In this document: positions 17,394 to 25,985 of the stretch, one piece after another
Layout of the letters: every line of letters starts with the position of its first letter
How positions within the stretch are numbered: position 1 is the first letter of the stretch
DNA from: Streptococcus porcinus
GTDB taxonomy: Bacteria; Bacillota; Bacilli; Lactobacillales; Streptococcaceae
DNA: 64,000 nucleotides
NCBI RefSeq assembly: GCF_900475415.1
Contig: NZ_LS483388.1
Span: 1,784,001 to 1,848,000, forward strand
Reading direction: 5' to 3'
Notes under the pieces: model-generated
Database searches by the model: none
The model's input: the letters and a program-made list of their open reading frames with translations, nothing else
What the model was told of the DNA's origin: nothing
Translations under genes and position numbers: made by a program

Positions 17394-17879
17394 ATGCTAA
17401 AATCTGAACTTAGAACCCTCTATTGTGAATTACTCGGTCAATCTATCAAACAAGAATTGATTAAGCAAGAAATTCCTCAAAACGAAGTGTCTTACTACTT
17501 TAATGATGAAATCCGATTGATTTCAGCCCCTGCTATTAGTCAAATTCTAAAAGGTAAACGCAACCTCACCTTAGATATTGCGGAAGCCCTGCAAGAAACG
17601 TTGGGTTTATCAAATGTTAAATGTGTCTTCTTTCCTAGTCATGGTTTCTGTGAGTTACTCATTATTCAACTTACCGAGCTAATGCTTACTTGTGGTTTCA
17701 ACTCTACAAAGGAACTCTTTCAAATAAAAGAGCTAGATATTCAACAAAATCTTTCAATATTGGCAACTGCCCTTTACGAATTCTTCCCCGATTTTCCTGA
17801 AGAAGAAACTTCTTACCAAATCGCTGATAGCTTAGCTATATGGTTAATTGAATTTGTTGCACTCGTTGCACAAATTTAA
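17394..17879 (+). CDS. HTH-containing protein, first gene of the IME mobility module
   Basis: 161 residues. Residues about 25-65 (PQNEVSYYFNDEIRLISAPAISQ, ILKGKRNLTLDIAEALQETL) look like an XRE/lambda-repressor-type helix-turn-helix with the family's typical 'ILKGKRNL...A..L...L' pattern. The C-terminal part is helical and acidic. GGAAAGGA lies before the ATG. It opens a rightward run of genes leading to the coupling ATPase, Rep and integrase, so a regulator of transfer or excision is a reasonable guess. The exact family is not recognised. Confidence 0.55.
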   Translation: MLKSELRTLYCELLGQSIKQELIKQEIPQNEVSYYFNDEIRLISAPAISQILKGKRNLTLDIAEALQETLGLSNVKCVFFPSHGFCELLIIQLTELMLTCGFNSTKELFQIKELDIQQNLSILATALYEFFPDFPEEETSYQIADSLAIWLIEFVALVAQI

Positions 17880-18024
17880 GTCCGATACTTTCAAGATTCT
17901 TGAAATCGAAGCAAGACTAAATCATCTATCATAGAGTTGTACTTAGCTAAGACAGTCTAGCTCATGACTAAAAAGGAGCATGTTGTTCTAACGTTACAAA
18001 AATTAAAGATAAAAGGTGAAGACT

Positions 18025-18339
18025 ATGAAAACACGTAATCGTAAAGGTGGTTACTCCCACAACACAGCGAAAGAATATATTGATATCAAACAAGCAACAC
18101 ATTGTTTGAGTACTGAACTTGAAGCTCAGATGAAATTTGACGATGGACAACCTACAGGAGAAATTATTGCTCACAAAGCTTGGTTCTCACAAAAAGGTCT
18201 ACCACCTTTCCAAGTGAAATTTGAATCTGAAGTTACTCTTCCAGCCTATATGACAGTTGTCGAATTTGAAGATTTAGAAGCGTGTGAAGTCGGCTATAAT
18301 GTCTATTTCCGTGCTAGTGGCATCAAGGAGGTTAAATGA
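18025..18339 (+). CDS. Small conserved IME protein, possibly DUF961/YdcP-like
   Basis: 104 residues from the ATG at 18025 (MKTRNRKGGYSHNTAKEYID), preceded by AAAAGG. A GTG three codons upstream is less likely. The C-terminal half (PPFQVKFESEVTLPAYMTVVEFEDLEACEVGYNVYFRASGI) has beta-rich character. It resembles in position and length the small DUF961-type proteins encoded ahead of the coupling protein in Tn916-like elements; that similarity is weak and unproven. Its stop overlaps the start of the TcpA-like gene (ATGA), and GGAGG sits within its last codons, so they are coupled. Confidence 0.5.
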   Translation: MKTRNRKGGYSHNTAKEYIDIKQATHCLSTELEAQMKFDDGQPTGEIIAHKAWFSQKGLPPFQVKFESEVTLPAYMTVVEFEDLEACEVGYNVYFRASGIKEVK

Positions 18340-19415
18340 TGACTAACAAAGAATTAGCACAGTATTTGCTCCAAAGTCTTAATATGGGACTTGGTGCTCT
18401 TATACAAGGAGAAACCAGCTATACAAATAGCTTTGATACTAAGATTATGTCTGATGGATTTTTGTTTATTCCTCGATTACCAGCAGGCTATATTATAGAC
18501 GATGAACTCTATCAAAAGATATTTCTAATCGCTAATGCTGCTCTCTATCCTCGTTATACAGTTCTCAAACAAAATTCAGCATATTTTATGGCTCTTGACA
18601 CAGATGACATTCATGTTCAACGTGGTCTTTTCTTTCCTTGGAGAAAGGGTGTCTCTGAGCGACTTATAATTTCAGATTTAGATGATTTCTCAAAAATGCA
18701 AGAAAAATATGCCCTTCCTATCATGAAAAATCTCACTTTAAATTTAAACAAGGTGACTTCCTTAGCTATTGTAGGCAATAGTGGCTCTGGAAAGTCTTAT
18801 GCTCTTACTTATCTTCTGAGCCTATTAAAAAACTTTTCTGAACTCATTATCGTCGATCCTAAGTTCGATACCCCATCTCGCTGGGCACGTGAAAATAATA
18901 TTCCTGTTATACACCCTCAAAAAAATCGCTCAAAATCGGATTTTGTTTCAGAAATCAATGAGAATCTCAGCACTTGCCTAAATCTCATTCAGCAACGCCA
19001 AGAAATTCTTTATGATAATCCTGACCATCAGTTTGACCATTTAACTATTGTCATTGATGAAGTATTAGCTTTGAGCGAGGGTGTCAACAGAACAATAAAA
19101 GATTCTTTCTTTTCTCTCCTATCACAAATTGCTCTTCTTGGTCGGGCAACTAAAGTCCATCTACTATTAGTTAGCCAGCGTTTTGACCACAATACGATTC
19201 CTGTATCAGTTCGTGAGCAGTTAAATGTATTGATTCAAATCGGAAATATCAATAAGAAGACCACACAATTTCTATTCCCGAACTTAGACCCAGAAGGAAT
19301 TGTTATCCCAATAGGTAAGGGGACTGGTTTGATTCAAATTATTGATAATGAACATCCTTATCAAGTACTTCCATTACTTTGTCCTACTTATTACACAAGG
19401 AAAGGAATAATCTAA
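18336..19415 (+). CDS. TcpA/FtsK-HerA-type coupling ATPase
   Basis: 359 residues. Walker A is GNSGSGKS (residues 147-154), a second conserved motif LIIVDPKFDTPSRWA follows near 171-185, and Walker B is LTIVIDEV (237-244). LIQIGNINKKTTQFLFP near the end is typical of FtsK/HerA-type motor cores. Short single-domain members like this act as coupling proteins (TcpA type) in streptococcal IMEs, bringing the relaxase-DNA complex to a helper element's secretion channel. No N-terminal membrane segment is seen; the next gene encodes a two-TM protein that could supply one. GGAGG lies five bases before the start, and the start overlaps the previous stop. Confidence 0.82.
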   Translation: MMTNKELAQYLLQSLNMGLGALIQGETSYTNSFDTKIMSDGFLFIPRLPAGYIIDDELYQKIFLIANAALYPRYTVLKQNSAYFMALDTDDIHVQRGLFFPWRKGVSERLIISDLDDFSKMQEKYALPIMKNLTLNLNKVTSLAIVGNSGSGKSYALTYLLSLLKNFSELIIVDPKFDTPSRWARENNIPVIHPQKNRSKSDFVSEINENLSTCLNLIQQRQEILYDNPDHQFDHLTIVIDEVLALSEGVNRTIKDSFFSLLSQIALLGRATKVHLLLVSQRFDHNTIPVSVREQLNVLIQIGNINKKTTQFLFPNLDPEGIVIPIGKGTGLIQIIDNEHPYQVLPLLCPTYYTRKGII

Positions 19416-19417
19416 AT

Positions 19418-20035
19418 ATGAAAAAAACTTTCTTTCAAAAAACATATTCTGTCATAGAAACTTCCTTCTTCCTTGGTTTTACTAGTATGTTTTTATATAT
19501 TGGAGTCTTATTATTAAAAATAAGTATAGGCTCCATTAGTATAGAACCATTAGATAGACTTATCAATATTTTCTTACAATATCTAAGTATTTTTTTACAC
19601 TACTTAAAATTCCTTACGTATGGAATACTTATGATTCCTATCACATTACTTTTAACTGAGTTTATAATACGTATTAGGCAAGATAATTTCTGGAATTATT
19701 TCAAGTCCCTACATCAAACGAGATACCTAAGACAATTTCTAAAACAGGAAGAAAAGTCAGAGTCTGTCATATCTATTGATGATCAAACAACTGTAACTAA
19801 GGTAAATCCAATATTAGAACAATTTAATCAGGCAATAGAGAAGTGTCTTGTGGATGTCCGTAATAAATCAGTTATTATATATATCCAATACCCTAAGACT
19901 CAACAATCTCAAAAGTTATTGAAAGACATGGAAGAACATATTAAAGAGGAAGTTTCAAATCAAAATCCTAACTACTATTTCTCTGCACCAGACAGGGAAG
20001 GTAATAGTATCTGGTATATTGGAACAAGAAGGTAA
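19418..20035 (+). CDS. Two-TM membrane protein of the IME
   Basis: 205 residues from MKKTFFQKTYSVIETS (the frame is open 13 codons earlier inside the previous gene). Two hydrophobic segments (about residues 15-35 and 55-85, LKFLTYGILMIPITLLLTEF) are followed by a soluble domain of about 115 residues ending ISFSAPDREGNSIWYIGTRR in character. No family is named. It starts two bases after the coupling-ATPase gene and may anchor that ATPase at the membrane; this is inferred from position. Confidence 0.6.
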   Translation: MKKTFFQKTYSVIETSFFLGFTSMFLYIGVLLLKISIGSISIEPLDRLINIFLQYLSIFLHYLKFLTYGILMIPITLLLTEFIIRIRQDNFWNYFKSLHQTRYLRQFLKQEEKSESVISIDDQTTVTKVNPILEQFNQAIEKCLVDVRNKSVIIYIQYPKTQQSQKLLKDMEEHIKEEVSNQNPNYYFSAPDREGNSIWYIGTRR

Positions 20036-20100
20036 GGGAAAGGCTGGCTAGGCTCACGAAGTGAACGCCAATAGTACAGCCTTTTCATAACTAATAATTT

Positions 20101-20128
20101 GTAATGGGGCTACTACGACCCCCATTAC
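20101..20128 (+). other. Rolling-circle nick hairpin (pMV158-type origin, probable oriT/dso)
   Basis: A perfect 9-bp stem (GTAATGGGG / CCCCATTAC) holds a 10-base loop, CTACTACGAC. TACTACG/AC is the known nick sequence of the pMV158 plasmid family, cut after the G by RepB. The hairpin lies 71 bases before a RepB-like gene, as in those plasmids. I read it as the origin used for element replication and/or mobilization. Confidence 0.85.
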
Positions 20129-20169
20129 ATCAGTAATCAATAATCATAGATATGGTACATTGATTAATC

Positions 20170-20189
20170 AAAGATATAGAAAGATATAG
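20170..20189 (+). repeat. Tandem 10-bp repeat between nick hairpin and rep
   Basis: AAAGATATAG occurs twice in tandem, ending ten bases before the rep start. pMV158-type origins have direct repeats beside the nick hairpin that bind the initiator, so this is a candidate Rep-binding site. A further AGATAT lies at about 20148. Confidence 0.6.
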
Positions 20190-20198
20190 GTTGTAATA

Positions 20199-20768
20199 TT
20201 GACTAAAGATAAACGCTCTAATAAATGGGCATTCCTTATCTATAAAGAAAGTGCTCCAGAAAATTATTTAGAGGTCTTAGAGGATTTACATATTCCATAT
20301 ATATTAAGCCCTTGGCATGATAAGGATATCAATAAAGAAACTGGAGAGTTCAAAAAATCACACAAACACGGTGCTTTATACTTCGAATCGTTAAAAAGCT
20401 ATTCTCAAGTATCAGAAATGCTGACTGAAAAACTTAACTCTCCTTCTCATATTGTAGTAATTATATCCCCTAAAGGAATGTATGACTATTTTACTCATGC
20501 TGAGAATCCAAATAAAACTCTTTATGATATCAATAACATTGAATCGGGTTGTGGATTTGAATTAGATAAATTTATTACTTCAAATAATAGCGATGAGTTT
20601 TTATCACAAGTTATTGATATTATTGAAGAAAATAATTTTACCGAATTTAACAAATTAGTTCATTATGCAAGAAAGGAAGATAAATTGTTACTCGCTCTTA
20701 TTATTGATAAAACTTACTTTTTTGCAAAATTTCTTGATTCTAGAAGAAATGAAAGAAAGGAATCTTAA
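20199..20768 (+). CDS. RepB-like HUH initiator/relaxase (Rep_2, pMV158 type)
   Basis: 189 residues from a TTG start. The active-site set of RepB is present: SPWHDKD (His40, with Asp41 and Asp43), HKH (His55/His57) and MYDYFTH with the expected nucleophile Tyr97. RepB of pMV158 is 210 residues with the same spacing. The protein would cut and rejoin the TACTACG/AC site in the hairpin just upstream. In streptococcal IMEs this kind of Rep protein serves as a non-canonical relaxase together with a TcpA-like ATPase, matching the gene set here. The C-terminal third is helical, as in RepB's oligomerisation region. A helicase domain is absent. Confidence 0.85.
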   Translation: MTKDKRSNKWAFLIYKESAPENYLEVLEDLHIPYILSPWHDKDINKETGEFKKSHKHGALYFESLKSYSQVSEMLTEKLNSPSHIVVIISPKGMYDYFTHAENPNKTLYDINNIESGCGFELDKFITSNNSDEFLSQVIDIIEENNFTEFNKLVHYARKEDKLLLALIIDKTYFFAKFLDSRRNERKES

Positions 20769-20769
20769 A

Positions 20770-21021
20770 ATGATAAAACTTATAAATAAAAATGATTTAA
20801 TGCTCTTAACTGGTCTCTCTGAGAGTCAAACTAAAAAGCTCATTCGAAATGCTAAAATTAATCTAGTTTCCCAAGGTTTTAGTTGGTACTCTAATAAACG
20901 AATTGGAAAAGTTCCATTAAAGACTGTTGAAGAACTTCTCGGAATTGAGTTATTAGATGAAAATGATATAATAAATATCGTACAGAAAGATACTGTCTCT
21001 AGCAAAGAGGAACAAAAATGA
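20770..21021 (+). CDS. xis: Excisionase-like protein (DUF3173 type)
   Basis: 83 residues from MIKLINKNDLMLLTGLSES. A frame extending upstream overlaps rep and is not needed; AAGGA precedes this ATG. The segment DLMLLTGLSESQTKKLIRNAK is a winged-helix-type DNA-recognition region. RIGKVPLKTVEELLGI matches the DUF3173 family found next to Tn916-like and IME integrases. It starts one base after the rep stop and overlaps int by four bases (ATGA), the usual xis-int arrangement. It should direct excision by the integrase. Confidence 0.78.
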   Translation: MIKLINKNDLMLLTGLSESQTKKLIRNAKINLVSQGFSWYSNKRIGKVPLKTVEELLGIELLDENDIINIVQKDTVSSKEEQK

Positions 21022-22169
21022 CAGTAACTAGACAAAAAAATAAAAAATGGAAGGTGGATATTAGTGACGGTTATAACCCTATTACAGGTGAACAGAGACG
21101 TCACAGGAAGACAGATTTCAAGTCAAGAAGAGAAGCTGAACAATATGAAGCAGACTATCGTTTAAATAAACTCCACCAAGTATCTTACAAAGATAGAATC
21201 TCAGTTGAATATCTTTATAGTTTAGTAAGGATTGAGGATAAACTCCGAGGTAATAAGCGAGGAACTATTGATACGCAGGAGTCATATTTTAGACAATATT
21301 TGTCTACTTATTTTTCGAAAGCTGATATGAGTAAAGTGACTACTTATGATATAAAAGATTATAGAGATTGGTTAAAATCACAACCTAGCATTAAAGGTGG
21401 TAATTTATCAAATTCTCATGTTAATCAACAAATGATCTTTGTACATAAATTATTTGAAGTTGCTGTAAATAACCAATTAAGGCAAGATAATCCCTGTTCT
21501 GGAATACGCAGATTACCTGAAAAACATAAGGAAATGAACTATTATACTCCTGAACAATTCAAACAATTTGATAGTGTCTTTAAAGAAGATGAATATTCAT
21601 TCCAATTATTATATAGACTTCTGATGTATACTGGTTTCCGAATGGGTGAAGCTTTAGCCTTAACATGGAGTAATGTAAAACTTGAAGAAAAGTATATTGA
21701 TATTCAATATTCGGCATATTATAGAAATAATAAACTTCATATTGGTTCTGTTAAAACAACTCAGTCAAATAGAAGAATTTATGTTCATGATGCTTTCGTT
21801 ACAGAATTGAAAGTATGGAAATATAAACAGGAAATAATACTAAAGGATTTTACTAATGATTTAGAGAGTTTACAAATTTTTCAAAACACACCTGAAGTAT
21901 TAACGACTCCAAATGTTTCTAACTTTAGAACGATTCTGAAAAAAAGGTTACCACCTAATTTGGAATTAATTCGTAATCATGATTTTAGACATTCTCATGC
22001 TGCGTTCCTCGTTTCTCAAGGTCTTTGAAAAGGTGAAGGTAAGGACTATATATTCTTCACTTTAATGAAGAGACTTGGTCATTCGTCAATTAACACTACA
22101 ATAAATGTGTACTCACATTTATTTCCAACTCAACAGAAAGAAATTGCATCTGCTTTTGATAATTTTTAA
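21018..22169 (+). pseudogene. int: Tyrosine integrase with in-frame TGA before the catalytic tyrosine
   Basis: The first frame (336 residues) has an AP2-like N-terminal domain, a SAM-like core-binding domain (about 60-165) and most of the catalytic domain: Arg208 in TGFRMGEALAL, and His321/Arg324 in HDFRHSHA. It stops at TGA 22026-22028. The same frame continues for 46 codons with the missing end of a tyrosine recombinase: MKRLGHSSINTTINVYSHLF, containing the GH pair and the catalytic Tyr. A single base change, for example CGA to TGA, explains the break. Without readthrough the product lacks its nucleophile, so integration and excision should fail. It lies 73 bases from attR, as expected. Confidence 0.9.
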
Positions 22170-22241
22170 CAATAAGGCAGTGTAAGACAATTAATAATTA
22201 ATAACAGGGTCTAAACCCTTGATACGAAAGGAATCTATAGA

Positions 22242-22261
22242 AAATTATGATGAACATGCAA
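22242..22261 (+). repeat. Right attachment site of the IME (attR) in ebfC
   Basis: The same 20 bases as 8185-8204, covering the last five leader bases and first five codons of ebfC. Upstream of it the element supplies a new leader with GAAAGGA at about 22226-22232, so ebfC keeps a ribosome-binding site. Confidence 0.88.
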
Positions 22262-22546
22262 AATATGATGAAGCAAGCGCAAAAGCTTCAAAAGCAAATG
22301 GAACAAAAGCAAGCTGACTTGGCAGCTATGGAGTTTGTTGGAAAGTCTGCTCAGGAGCTTGTAACGGCTACTTTTACAGGTGATAAGAAGCTAGTTTCGA
22401 TTGACTTTAAGGAAGCTGTTGTCGACCCTGAGGATCTTGAAACTTTATCAGATATGACTACTCAAGCTATCAATGACGCTCTGGCACAAATTGATGTGGC
22501 AACTAAGAAATCACTTGGTGCCTTTGCTGGCAAAATACCTTTTTAA
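22247..22546 (+). CDS. ebfC: YbaB/EbfC-family nucleoid-associated protein
   Basis: 99 residues, full family length: [20 protein letters not shown], then the central [30 protein letters not shown], and a helical C terminus. EbfC/YbaB proteins are dimeric DNA-binding tweezers of the nucleoid. The coding sequence is intact because the IME core repeat restores its first codons. Its native promoter and leader are 14 kb away at 8123-8178, so expression now depends on sequence brought by the element. The stop codon lies inside a 24-bp terminator hairpin. Confidence 0.93.
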   Translation: MMNMQNMMKQAQKLQKQMEQKQADLAAMEFVGKSAQELVTATFTGDKKLVSIDFKEAVVDPEDLETLSDMTTQAINDALAQIDVATKKSLGAFAGKIPF

Positions 22547-22599
22547 TAAACTAGACAAAAAGCAATCAATATTTCGATTGCTTTTTGTCTAGTTTATTA
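22544..22599. terminator. Very long bidirectional terminator after ebfC
   Basis: A 24-bp perfect stem starting at the ebfC stop codon (TAATAAACTAGACAAAAAGC... paired with ...GCTTTTTGTCTAGTTTATTA) with an 8-base loop. A/T runs inside the stem allow termination in both directions. The exonuclease gene on the right is transcribed toward it. Confidence 0.85.
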
Positions 22600-22744
22600 A
22601 GTCTCTAAATAATATGAAAGCTAACATTTTCCTATAGGTTGTCTATGTTTAGCCAATTAATAATTTTTAAATGAAAAACTTTGCTTATTACAGCTCTACC
22701 TTATCACATGACCTAAGGTCATGTACAAGAAGTGCCCCTAGTTT

Positions 22745-23335
22745 TTAATCAAACAAGCCACTGAGTCCAGCAAAAGGGTTGTTGCTGGTTATCTCTTCTT
22801 GTTGACTCAGATAATTTTTGTTGTCATCCAATTCTAAGAAAGCTTCGTAAACACGTGCTGTCATACGTGCATCTTCCAAGCTATTATGACCTTTACCTTT
22901 AATACCTAAAAAGCTGGCAACCGTGGTCAATTTGAGGTTAGTAATCCCATTTAAATCGCTACTACGACGCTCAAAAGCTTCATCGTAGAGGTCAACTGTG
23001 TATTGCTCAGATAAGTCCAAGCCGTTATCAGCTAAAATTGGTAGATCAGATTTTTCCGAATTGTAACCAATCAAGGCGCAGTCTCCAACAAAGGCTTTGA
23101 ACTCTTCTAACACCTGGTTTATCTTGGGAGCCTTAGCAATTTTATCAGCAGTGATACCTGTCAACCCATTAATGAAACTTTGTAAAGGAACATCAGTGTA
23201 AACAAAACTGTCAAAGCTGTCAATTTCTTCATGGTTTGCCATTTTAACAGCCGACAATTGAATTAGATGGCTGACGTCTTTGACAGTGTTAAATTCTAAA
23301 TCAAAAGCAATATAATTTGTTAATTTTTTCATCAT
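22745..23335 (-). CDS. DnaQ-family 3'-5' exonuclease
   Basis: 196 residues with the DEDDh exonuclease motifs: YIAFDLEFNT (ExoI, D and E), ALIGYNSEKSDLPIL (ExoII) and GHNSLEDARMTARVYEAF (ExoIII, H and D). Members act as stand-alone exonucleases on DNA or RNA ends or as polymerase proofreaders; this short version has no polymerase or helicase domain. It starts close behind rocS on the same strand with a strong terminator between, so it has its own control or is read at a lower level. Confidence 0.82.
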   Translation of the reverse strand: MMKKLTNYIAFDLEFNTVKDVSHLIQLSAVKMANHEEIDSFDSFVYTDVPLQSFINGLTGITADKIAKAPKINQVLEEFKAFVGDCALIGYNSEKSDLPILADNGLDLSEQYTVDLYDEAFERRSSDLNGITNLKLTTVASFLGIKGKGHNSLEDARMTARVYEAFLELDDNKNYLSQQEEITSNNPFAGLSGLFD

Positions 23336-23344
23336 TCTCCTAGT

Positions 23345-23372
23345 GAAAAAGGCCCTTGAGGGCCTTTTTATT
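23345..23372 (-). terminator. Terminator between rocS and the exonuclease gene
   Basis: AAAAAGGCCC / GGGCCTTTTT stem (10 bp) with a TTGA loop. The T run is continued on the minus strand, so it ends rocS transcripts. Confidence 0.8.
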
Positions 23373-23376
23373 TTTC

Positions 23377-23904
23377 TTATTTTCCAAATAACCGACCTAA
23401 AAAGCCTTTTTTAGCAGGGGTTTCTTTAACTTCTTCAACTTGACTTTTTGCTTCATCCATTTGAGCCTTAGCTTCTTCTAGCTCTAATTTCAAGTTTTCT
23501 TTATCAGCCATAGCTTTCGCGGTCAATTGCTGTTGTTGGTCTAATTGTTTATCTTTTTCAGCAATCTGCACATCTTTGACCCGCATCTGCTCATCTTTAG
23601 CAGCTAATTGCTCATCTTTTGCTTTTAACTGGTTATAAAGACGTGTAATCTCAGTATTTTTTTCGTCAACTAAGATTTCTAAGAGTTCACGTTGTTTGGT
23701 TTCCTCACTAATTGGTTCATCATCAAAAATCGTTTTTTTATAGATTTCTTCCAACTTAATAAGGCCACTACGTTTAACCACAGTGACACCTTTGTCATTT
23801 TTATCAAGGTCTTCTTCGGGAAGTGCTTTAACGCGATTATTTACGGCCTGACGACTGACTCCCAAAATTTCAGCTAGTTCACTAACTGTCTTTTCTATTG
23901 CCAT
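23377..23904 (-). CDS. rocS: RocS-like chromosome segregation regulator
   Basis: 175 residues in three parts: an N-terminal helix-turn-helix (VSELAEILGVSRQAVNNRVKAL, residues about 6-28), a long coiled coil with a repeated 'KDEQLAAKDEQ' pattern (about 75-150), and a basic amphipathic C-terminal tail (KKGFLGRLFGK). This layout is that of pneumococcal RocS, which binds DNA and the membrane and works with ParB and the CpsD kinase in chromosome segregation. DUF536 is the older label. The assignment rests on architecture. It is transcribed alone, with a terminator downstream. Confidence 0.75.
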   Translation of the reverse strand: MAIEKTVSELAEILGVSRQAVNNRVKALPEEDLDKNDKGVTVVKRSGLIKLEEIYKKTIFDDEPISEETKQRELLEILVDEKNTEITRLYNQLKAKDEQLAAKDEQMRVKDVQIAEKDKQLDQQQQLTAKAMADKENLKLELEEAKAQMDEAKSQVEEVKETPAKKGFLGRLFGK

Positions 23905-24010
23905 ATTTTCCTCTTTTAACGGTTACTGAGTATTCTTAATAAGAATAGTAACATAATACTAGAATTCTGTCAATTTCAGTAAAGTTAAGAAGCTAGGATA
24001 ATCCTTTGAT

Positions 24011-24184
24011 AACAAAATAAGCCGTTCTAATGTACGGCTCAAGACATAGACACTGGATCACCTTCCTCTCAGTTTTCAGACGGTTTCAAGGAAAAAGCCT
24101 CCATTTCTATTAATTGGTAAGTTACAAAAAGTAACCTGCATTTCTTACCATCTCTATTATATCCCGGTAACAATAACTTGTCCA
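24011..24184 (-). ncRNA. Promoter-operator-terminator unit without a clear gene (candidate small RNA or relic)
   Basis: On the minus strand TGGACA (24184-24179) and TATAAT (24161-24156) are spaced 17 bases apart. They are followed by a GTTAC-N5-GTAAC dyad (24121-24135), reminiscent of HxlR-type operators, and then by a 6-bp hairpin (24020-24039) with a TTATTTTGTT tail. The transcript would be about 130-140 nt. The only frame, MVRNAGYFL, is too short to be convincing. It could be a small RNA or the leftover control region of a deleted gene. The rest of 23905-24259 shows no gene. Confidence 0.4.
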
Positions 24185-24250
24185 TGGCATACCGCTCTCC
24201 TGCAAAAGGATTTGATTCATCTGCTATAAAAAGAGCAAGTAATATGGTAA

Positions 24251-25432
<1,182 letters not shown>

Positions 25433-25438
25433 ATAATC

Positions 25439-25470
25439 AAGAGCCAATTTGTTTGGCTCTTTTTTATTTT
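25439..25470 (+). terminator. Terminator after the flavoprotein gene
   Basis: A 9-bp stem (AAGAGCCAA / TTGGCTCTT) with a 5-base loop and a T-rich tail, just after the stop. Confidence 0.82.
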
Positions 25471-25484
25471 ATTTACTTAACTAG

Positions 25485-25551
25485 TTGCCTATATTATGAT
25501 AATGGTGTATAATAACTTTATATTTTGTTAACTGGTTTATTACCAGTTAAC
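25485..25551 (+). promoter_or_regulatory. rpsN promoter with AdcR-like zinc operator
   Basis: TTGCCT (25485-25490) and TATAAT (25508-25513) are spaced 17 bases apart. A 25-nt palindrome follows at 25527-25551 with 10-bp perfect arms, GTTAACTGGT / ACCAGTTAAC. The arms match the AdcR/MarR-type zinc operator (TTAAC-N2-GTTAA class) in TTAACTGGTTTA form. AdcR bound here in zinc-replete cells would block the start of the transcript. Confidence 0.78.
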
Positions 25552-25602
25552 AAAAAGGGTCTGATAAGCCCGAAGATTATTAATATAATGAAGGAGAAAG
25601 CA

Positions 25603-25872
25603 ATGGCAAAAAAATCAAAAATTGCTAAATACCAAAAGCAGCTCCAACTGATCGAACAGTACGCTGACCTTCGCCGTGAGCTTAAAGCAGCTGGGGATTA
25701 TGAAGCACTGCGCAAATTGCCGCGTGATTCAAACCCTAACCGCTTGAAAAACCGGGATTTGATTGATGGCCGTCCACATGCTTACATGCGTAAGTTTGGT
25801 GTTAGCCGGATTAATTTCCGTAATCTAGCTCATAAAGGTCAACTTCCTGGCATCACTAAAGCTAGCTGGTAA
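25603..25872 (+). CDS. rpsN: Ribosomal protein S14, zinc-independent paralogue
   Basis: 89 residues, starting [19 protein letters not shown]. This is the long C-minus form of S14: it has no CxxC zinc ribbon, unlike the 61-residue zinc form of the main ribosomal operon. Such paralogues replace the zinc form when zinc is scarce. AGGAG precedes the ATG. The AdcR-like operator in its promoter agrees with induction by zinc limitation. It ends with [21 protein letters not shown], typical of S14. Confidence 0.93.
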   Translation: MAKKSKIAKYQKQLQLIEQYADLRRELKAAGDYEALRKLPRDSNPNRLKNRDLIDGRPHAYMRKFGVSRINFRNLAHKGQLPGITKASW

Positions 25873-25951
25873 GCTTTTCACACTTTACAAACACTTATTT
25901 TGCAGGTAGGTGTCAATATTAGTAATCATAGTAGCCAATATTTATCACTTT

Positions 25952-25985
25952 AAACTCAGTATGCCAAGATACTGAGTTTTTTTTA
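25952..25985. terminator. Terminator shared by rpsN and azlD
   Basis: An 11-bp stem (AAACTCAGTAT / ATACTGAGTTT) with a 6-base loop and T tail on the plus strand; A/T flanks let it work for the converging azlD too. It touches the azlD stop. Confidence 0.8.

Larger units (their letters stand above)
8185..22261 (+). mobile_element. Integrative mobilizable element inserted in the 5' end of ebfC (about 14 kb)
   Basis: The element is bounded by 20-bp direct repeats. It carries, from right to left, a tyrosine integrase adjoining attR, an excisionase, a RepB-like HUH protein with its nick hairpin, a membrane protein and a TcpA/FtsK-like ATPase. It has no type IV secretion genes, so it is an IME rather than a full conjugative element. 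Cargo fills 8.4-17.1 kb: an OLD-like nuclease, PhzF, GNAT, a MerR-zincin pair, an AbiU2-like protein and an unknown 449-residue protein. Base composition is more AT-rich than the flanking core. An in-frame stop in the integrase suggests the element may be locked in place. Confidence 0.88.

Noticed and set aside
17964..18038. 24-residue leader peptide MTKKEHVVLTLQKLKIKGED
   Set aside because: An ATG-started frame overlaps the next gene, but no ribosome site precedes it and it has no regulatory hairpin; evidence is too thin.
21018..22169. TGA in the integrase as recoding (selenocysteine or tryptophan)
   Set aside because: No recoding element was seen, other genes use TGA as stop, and the family does not need Trp or Sec there. 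Simple nonsense mutation is more likely.
8185..22261. Prophage or full conjugative element
   Set aside because: There are no structural phage genes and no type IV secretion genes; only relaxase, coupling ATPase and recombination genes are present.
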